Below, in pieces: positions 58,101 through 64,000 of a stretch of DNA of 64,000 nt. The position numbers and the translations under genes were made by a program. Positions within the stretch are counted from its first letter, which is position 1. Every line of letters starts with the position of its first letter. Under the pieces are notes generated by a model that saw only the letters and a list, made by a program, of their open reading frames with translations, ran no database searches and had not been told where the DNA came from. The stretch comes from Monosiga brevicollis MX1 (taxonomy: Eukaryota; Opisthokonta; Choanoflagellata; Craspedida; Salpingoecidae). The DNA lies in assembly GCF_000002865.3 (NCBI RefSeq), contig NW_001865041.1:1409850-1473849 (forward strand). The letters are read 5' to 3'.

Positions 58101-61100
58101 TCTGCGTGTGGTGGCTGGTGATGGCGCGGCTGGCACAACCGGTCCAATCATCGTTGAAACGCTTTCAGGCGCCGTCATTAATTCGAGCACTACAGGCATT
58201 ACATTTACCTACGTTAGTGAGGCCAATGTAACGGCCGTACAGCCTGCCCAGGGCGCGTATCGTACTTTGGTGACGCTACAGGGCGAGAGCTTGCTCCAGG
58301 GTGCTGCGCGTGTTACACGCGTGAGCATGGCTGGAGCATTGGCCACGGTCATGAGCTTCAATGATACGCAAATTGTGGTGCAAGCCGGCGTGCCTGCCAA
58401 CGAGGATGAGATTACGGGTGATATTGTTGTCGAGTATGACACGGGTGCACGCCTTGTGGTCGATGATGGTTTTACCTACGTAAGCTCGCCCACCATTACG
58501 GATGTTGTGCCAGCGCGTGGTGTAGAGAACACTCGAGTGACGATTAGTGGCGTGTCGTTGGGTGCTGGTGGTGAGGTGATCGGTGTAACGCTCGCTGGCG
58601 TGGCGACAACGATTGAGAGTGCCGGCAATAGCACGTACTTGATCGTTCGTGCGGGAGCATCACCGGCTGCCGGTGGCCGCCTGGGCGCTGTGGTGATTAC
58701 ATCAAGCAATGGGGCACGTGTGGAACGAGCAGGTGGCTTCCGCTACGTGGCTACGCCTGTTGTTACGTCGGTGAGCCCGGCAGCCGGTATTCTTGGTACG
58801 CGCGTGACCATTCAAGGCACCAACCTCCTTGCTGGTGCCTCTACGTTGGAGGGCGTTAGCTTGGGTGGTGTGGACGTGCTTACCATTGTCAGCGTAAGCG
58901 ATACGCAAGTGATTGTCGAAGCTGGCCATGGTCTTGCGGCCAGTGACGTGGATGTTGTGCTTACGAGTGTGGATGGTGGCAGCGTGACTGGCGCGGGTGC
59001 CTGGACTTACCTCACTCCCGGGGAAATTCAGGAGGTGCTACCGTCATATGGTGGCCGTGGCACTCGAGTTACGCTCACAGGCGTCAGCTTGCTGGGGGGC
59101 ACCAACACCACACTGACGGCAGCCAAACTAGGCTCCGTGCCCATCGAAATTGTCTTCCAGAATGATACGCAGGTTGTGCTTCGCCTTGAAGCCACCTCGG
59201 GCCAGCTGCCAGTGACGGGTAGCGTGTACGATGTGATCTTGGAAGCCAGCAGCGGTGCGCGCATCGTCAAGGAGGATGCCTTGTCGCTCAATGCCACGGG
59301 CGTCCTTCAAAGCGTTACACCGACCAGCGGTACGACGGGAACGCGAGTGACGCTGACGGGCACGGCACTTGTTGCTTCCGGCAGTGATCTCAGCTCAGTG
59401 ACAATTGCTGGTGTCGCAACGACGGTGGAGTCGGCAAGCAGCACTGAGATAGTAATTCGACTACCTGCCGGTGTTGCGCCGACCTTTGGCGCTGCTATTG
59501 AGATCCTCTCGGCGTCGGGCAGCTACATTCGCAATGCCAGCGTCTTTGATTGGCTGAGCGAAGGTGTCGTGACCGATGTTGCTCCTGCGCGAGGTTTTGC
59601 TGAAACTTTGATTACTTTATCTGGACGCTCTCTTCTTCTCGGCGGCGCAAGTAGTGCGCTCAGCGCTACTTTCAATGGTGACTCTCTCGAGGTTGTGGCG
59701 GCTTTTGATCAAGCTGTGGTTGTTCGTTTTCCGCAGACATCTGCAACTGAAATTAACAGCTCCGTCGTGCTGAGCAGGGTAGATGGCGCATATGCATCAT
59801 CCTCAGTGATTACTCTGCTTGCTTCTCCAACTATCATTTCGGTTGCACCTCAAAATGCCACTGCGGGGGCATTGGTGACTCTTGAAGGCAGCAATCTGCT
59901 TGGAGGGGCAACAGGAATTTTCTCAGTACTTTTGGGTTCCACATCCGCGACATTGACCTCGGCTTCCGAAGAGCGCATTGTCTTTTCAGTTCCATCTGGG
60001 CTGACACCCGAAGCGTACAATGTCACAGTGCGAAACACAAACAACGGCGTTTTTGTCAGCCCGATTGCCTTGAGGGTTGGTCACATAAGCACGATTGAAT
60101 CCATCGTTCCCTTTTCTGCACACCCAAGTGTAATTGTAACGATTTTGGGCAATAACCTAGACCCAGCAACTCTGGCATTTGTGCAGCTCGGCGGGGTGAA
60201 CGCGACCATTCTGAATGCCAATTCTACTGCGATTGTTGTTCGCGTCCCCGTGCGTGCCGCTGGCTTAGCGGCAGTCTCTTTGCATCGGAGTTCAGGCGCC
60301 GTCAACTCTGAAGCGAATCTATTTCGATTCCTTGCTAGTGCTTCAATTGCCGCTGTCACTCCGCCCAGAGGCTCTCTCGGTAGGTCATGTCGACGTTCCC
60401 CCTCTTGTGTGGTATTCTGTTCTGCTTGCACGTCGTTTATGCCCCCGTGCTCGTGATCTCACCACCTATTCAAATCTTTTTTTTTTTTTCCATCTCGTCT
60501 TCCTTGCTAGGCACTCGTGTGACGATTGATGGTCAAAACTTGCTCTTGGGCGGTGCTGTATCCGCTGTGCAGCTGGGCGCTGTTCCTGTCCGTGACCTCA
60601 TATCAACTTCCAATTCCCGCGTGGTTGTGTCATCAAACAACACGATGGCCGGCGCCAACCTTCTGCTTCGAATTGAGTCTACATCTGGCGGCTTCGTTGA
60701 GCTTTCTGCGGCTTGGAATGCCACCGCAGCTGGTCAAATCTCATCTCTTTCACAGGATGTCGGTGTCGGTGGAACGCGATTGATGGTCGTTGGTCAAGAT
60801 CTTGTGGCTGAGGGGTTGTTGCCCGTGGCCGTTTCCATCGGTGATCTTGCATGCACCATCATTGACAGTACCGACCGGCACAATATCGTGATTGAGTTAC
60901 CAGCCGCCACGACTGGTACTTATGAGGGTGTGAGTGTGGTCGCAGATAGCGGTGCCGTGGTCGAGAATGCCACGCTTGCTGTGACCATCTTACCTGAACC
61001 ACAGATCATCAGCATTGAGCCGATTTCGGCCCAGCTTGGCACTCAAGTGACATTGCATGGTACCCATTTGCTGATGGGTGGAACGAGTGTGGCGTCGCTC

Positions 61101-64000
61101 AACTTGTCCACTGCTGGCGCAGACCTCATTTTCATCAATGACACAATGCTCGTGCTGACAGTAAAAGAGGATGTTGATGCGGTAACAGTACAGTCCATCA
61201 GTTATACAGTGGATACTTTCGCTTCGCACACCTCTACGACAACTTTCACGCAACAGATCGCCGGTGCTGTTAACACGGTGTTCCCAACATCTGGTACCGA
61301 GGGCACGCGCGTCACACTCAGCGGCGAGGCCTTGGACGGCTATGGCAATGAGGTGGCCCTTGCGCTGCATGGCAGCTCCCCTGTGACCATTTTGTCACAA
61401 AATGCATCGGTATTGGTAGTCGAGATGCCGGCGTCTTTTGCTTCTGATGAAAATTTCACTCTTGTCGCGGACACTGGCGCTGTTGTGCGCTCGAGTGTAC
61501 CGTTTGCCCGCCTGGATGCTGCGACTGTAGCTGCAATCTCGCCCGCAGAAGGACAGCTTGGAACATTTGTCAACATTTCGGGTGCCAATCTTCTTCAAGG
61601 CGGCGTGGCAGTGGCGACTATCGAGCTTGCCACCGCGACCATGGAAGTCCTCAGCGCTACGGAAGATTTGCTGCAGCTGCGCGTGGCCCAAGCAAAAGCG
61701 GCCGGTCAAGCTGGCGGCCTGGTGTACCAGATGGATACAGGCGCTCGCATTGCCCTTGCCAGCCCGACGTTTACATTTGTCAGCGCAAACTCCATCGCCA
61801 TTGTCACGCCCGACCAAGGCGCGGCGTCAACCGTGGTGACCATCGTGGGCTCGTTGTGCACTGGTTCGGCCAGCGTGAGTGGAGTATATTTTGGCACCTT
61901 TGCCGCCCCAATAAGCTCAAGCGCATGCAATCGCGTCGTGGTGACTGCCCCAGCCACTGGATTGAACTCATCTGTAGACGTCATGGTTGAGTCCTCCAGT
62001 GGCGCTCGGGTGTCGGCCGTGGCTGGATTTACCTACTTGAGCGACGGTGCCATCAACTCAGGTCAGAAACACGCCTTTTATTCACCGACCAAGCTCGTGC
62101 TCTTGTTCTGATTTCGCTTAATGCTTTTGTGGTGGCCGTTGTACTACCTCGGCTATTCTGCCAAATCTAACACCTTTCGAACAATGCGCTTGGTTTTGTT
62201 GTTGCTGTGTGCGTGTGTAAAATAGTCGAACCGAATGCAGGACAAGCTGGGAGCCGAGTCACCATTCAAGGTGAACGTCTTCTTTCCGGCAGCACCACTC
62301 GACCAGACGTGCTTTTTGGAACTGCTCGGGTAGCCGCAGACGCCTACAATGACACCTTCATTGTGGCTACAGTTCCAGCGGGAGCGGGCAGAACCGACGT
62401 TGCCGTCGAAAGCGAGTCTGGGGTGGCTATTCGTCTACTGGATGCCTGGACCTACTCGACCATCGCCAGCGTAAACCCCAACAGTGGTCAAGGTTCCACC
62501 TTGGTGACGCTGTTGGGCGTGGCATTGCAAGCGGGGGGTTCATCTGTGGTGGGTGTGACCTTTGGCACAACAGCAGGCAATGTCGAGTTTGACAACGAGA
62601 CCATTGTCGTGGCTCGCGTTGGTGAGGACGCCGTGTTGAGCGACACCCCAGTAGATATTACCCTGACCATGAACAACGGTCAAGCAGTTGTGTTGAATAA
62701 CGGATTTACGTACCGCCCTGCCGGAGCCATCACTTCTTTGACACCTGCCTCGGGACAGCGTGGAACGATTGTGTCAATTCAAGGCAACTCCCTACGTGGC
62801 TATGGGGGTGCAGTTGAAGGGGTACAGCTCAATGGCATCGAGGCAACCATCCTCTCTGAGAGCGATAATCTGGTGGTGGTTGCTGCAGGTCACAGCGCTG
62901 TTGCTGGGGCTGGGGTCGTGCGCTTAACGGCCGACTCGGGCGCTGTGGTAACGTCTACCGGTGGGACGACGTTTGCGTACGTTGAGCCAGCACAGCTCAC
63001 GGCCGTGACTCCAAACACAGGTGCCAAGGATACCCGTGTTACCATTACTGGCTCATCGTTGCGTCAAGCGGCTAGCACCATCTCCTCCGTGGAACTGGCT
63101 GGCGTGCTGGCCTCAATCGTATATCAAAATGACACTGCCATTGTGGTGCGGGCCGCTGAGGGTGTGGCGACTGGTAGCTCCGAAAATATTACGATTACAG
63201 CTGATTCCGGTGCTTTTGTGACCTTCATCAATACTTGGCACTATGTACCGTACGTCTGCGCCCAGTCGTGAAACTGATTGTTTTTCGTGTGCCTGCATGT
63301 CTGAGTATGTGGGTTTGAAAAGTGGCTGAATTTGATCGTGACTTTCTGAACGGCTCTTTAGCTCGTTCGTGTACCACAGTTGGTCGCTTCTCCTCGTTGA
63401 TCCCACCACCTCATGCATCTATTTTCGCGCTGTATGCAACTCCTTTTTTGTTTTTGTTTTTCTTGCAGGAGTGGCGAGATTGATACCATTACCCCTGCTT
63501 CAGGACAGGCGGGCACCTTCATTACGATCCAGGGCAGTGATTTGCGAGCAAACTCATCAGCCGTGACCTTGGCTTCCATCGGCGGGTCGCCGGTGCAAAT
63601 TGTTTTTGAGAATGAGACTCTGGTCATTTTGCGTGCCAGTGCGTCCATCCCTGTGGGAAGTCAAGATGTCCTCTTGGAGGGTGCCAGCGGCGCTACCATT
63701 GAAGCCAGTGCCTCTTGGACTCAAGCTGCTCCTGGCGTCATCACGAGTGCGTCTTTTTGTCTTTTTATTGTCTCCCGTGTTGAAACAATTGCTCTTTGTC
63801 GAACGCGCCTCTTTCCTCACGCCGCTCGTTCTTGATTTTCTTTGCCAATCTAGACATCTCGCCAAACCAGGGTCAAATCGGCTCGCTGGTCACCTTGACG
63901 GGAACGCAACTCTTGGGCGGGGGCAGCAGTGTGGCTGCGTTACTCTTTGGTGCCACACCTGTGCTCTCTGTTTCAGGAACTGATACGGAACTCGTAGTGG
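40146..64000 (+). CDS. Giant IPT/TIG-repeat surface or secreted protein (3' end outside window)
   Basis: Fifteen exons join without a frame break: 40146-40270, 40368-40654, 40798-41119, 41270-42078, 42264-42544, 42640-43156, 43290-45223, 45347-45494, 45634-45924, 46059-47344, 47434-60379, 60511-62061, 62226-63249, 63469-63746 and 63854 onward. That is about 7,315 codons and still open. A signal peptide (WCLLAACLLTFAPLNTKA) is followed by at least 82 repeats of about 89 residues. Each opens like ITSVEPxSGxxGTRVTISG, continues LLGGxxxVxxVxLAG and closes with a T/S-G-A strand. This is the IPT/TIG immunoglobulin-like fold of plexins, MET and fibrocystin (family knowledge). Many repeats carry an N-x-T/S sequon before the IVV strand; a few carry a Cys pair. 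I saw no transmembrane segment in the part visible. A cell-surface, matrix or theca role is inferred. Confidence 0.9.
48789..52569 (+). repeat. Direct repeat block A: 14 IPT domains
   Basis: This 3,781-base block matches block B (55767-59547) with an offset of 6,978 bases, an exact multiple of three. Reading along both, I saw three mismatches: 50089 G versus 57067 A (Gly to Arg), 50193 A versus 57171 G (silent) and 52512 T versus 59490 C (silent). It begins at AFEYLAPANIDSVVP and ends at GSYIRNASVF, both at the same point between two IPT domains. Confidence 0.93.
55767..59547 (+). repeat. Direct repeat block B: 14 IPT domains
   Basis: Second copy of block A. Sequence on either side is unrelated to that flanking block A beyond ordinary IPT similarity: before it RERAFEY versus LEKAFEY, after it DWLSEGVV versus NRLEDGVI. 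The 3,197 bases between the blocks encode 12 further repeats without a close copy. Block plus spacer give a period of 26 domains. Confidence 0.93.

Larger units (their letters stand above)
47434..60379 (+). other. 12,946-base single coding exon of the IPT gene
   Basis: This exon opens after gtgtgagtag with SGVISLVEP and closes at the donor gtaggtc after PPRGSLG. It contains 5 unique repeats, block A (14 repeats), 12 unique repeats, block B (14 repeats) and 3 to 4 unique repeats, with no stop and no plausible intron. Every other exon of the gene is shorter than 2 kb. Confidence 0.88.

Noticed and set aside
48789-59547. The duplicated blocks as a mobile element
   Set aside because: No terminal repeats, target-site duplication or transposase; the block is entirely in-frame IPT sequence cut at domain borders.
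40146-64000. Reading the IPT chain as a plexin, MET or fibrocystin orthologue
   Set aside because: No Sema, PSI, kinase, G8, PbH1 or PA14-like segment is visible; only the IPT/TIG fold is shared, and the 3' end is missing.

Overview
The window looks like nuclear DNA of a choanoflagellate, possibly Monosiga brevicollis (inferred from gene content and architecture, not from any search). Genes are compact, mostly intron-rich with short GT-AG introns (donors often gtacgt, gtatgt or gtgagt). They encode eukaryotic and holozoan-type proteins: ATRX with an ADD domain, an H3.3-like histone with introns, SERP1/RAMP4, two complex I accessory subunits, a VWA receptor-like protein, and a huge IPT/TIG-repeat surface protein. 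I saw no prokaryotic operon, CRISPR array, rRNA, convincing tRNA, virus-like element or intact transposon.

Layout. 1-7 kb: HINT1 (+), a double-MYND/MSS51-like gene (-), a PDZ gene (-). 9-12 kb: a secreted or type I membrane VWA protein (+) whose frame is broken twice in this assembly. 14.4-16.2 kb: NDUFB10 (-) and an Aven-like gene (-). 17.8-18.9 kb: a Rab6-like GTPase lacking prenylation cysteines (+). 19.5-24.9 kb: ATRX (-), head-to-head with an RRM protein (+). 27-37 kb: a dense run of small housekeeping genes: an unrecognised gene (-), NSA2 (+), histone H3.3-like (-), SERP1 (+), an 83-base N gap, an isochorismatase-domain gene (+), an unrecognised gene (-), NDUFA1 (+). 38.5-39.1 kb: a small basic protein gene (-). 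40.1-64 kb: one giant gene (+) that leaves the window still open.

The giant gene is the outstanding feature. Fifteen exons can be assembled without a frame break, giving about 7,315 codons so far: a signal peptide followed by at least 82 IPT/TIG-type immunoglobulin-fold repeats of about 89 residues. One exon alone is 12,946 bases. Inside that exon, two 3,781-base blocks of 14 repeats each are practically identical (three mismatches seen by eye), cut exactly at domain borders and separated by 12 unrelated repeats. This is either a very recent or gene-converted internal expansion, or an assembly effect.

Other themes. Strands alternate strongly, so many genes form head-to-head pairs; five of the seven head-to-head spacers carry a GA/CT tract. 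ATRX and an H3.3-like histone, functional partners in animals, lie within about 6 kb of each other. Two genes (NSA2, and probably H3) have a start codon that stands alone in its coding exon.
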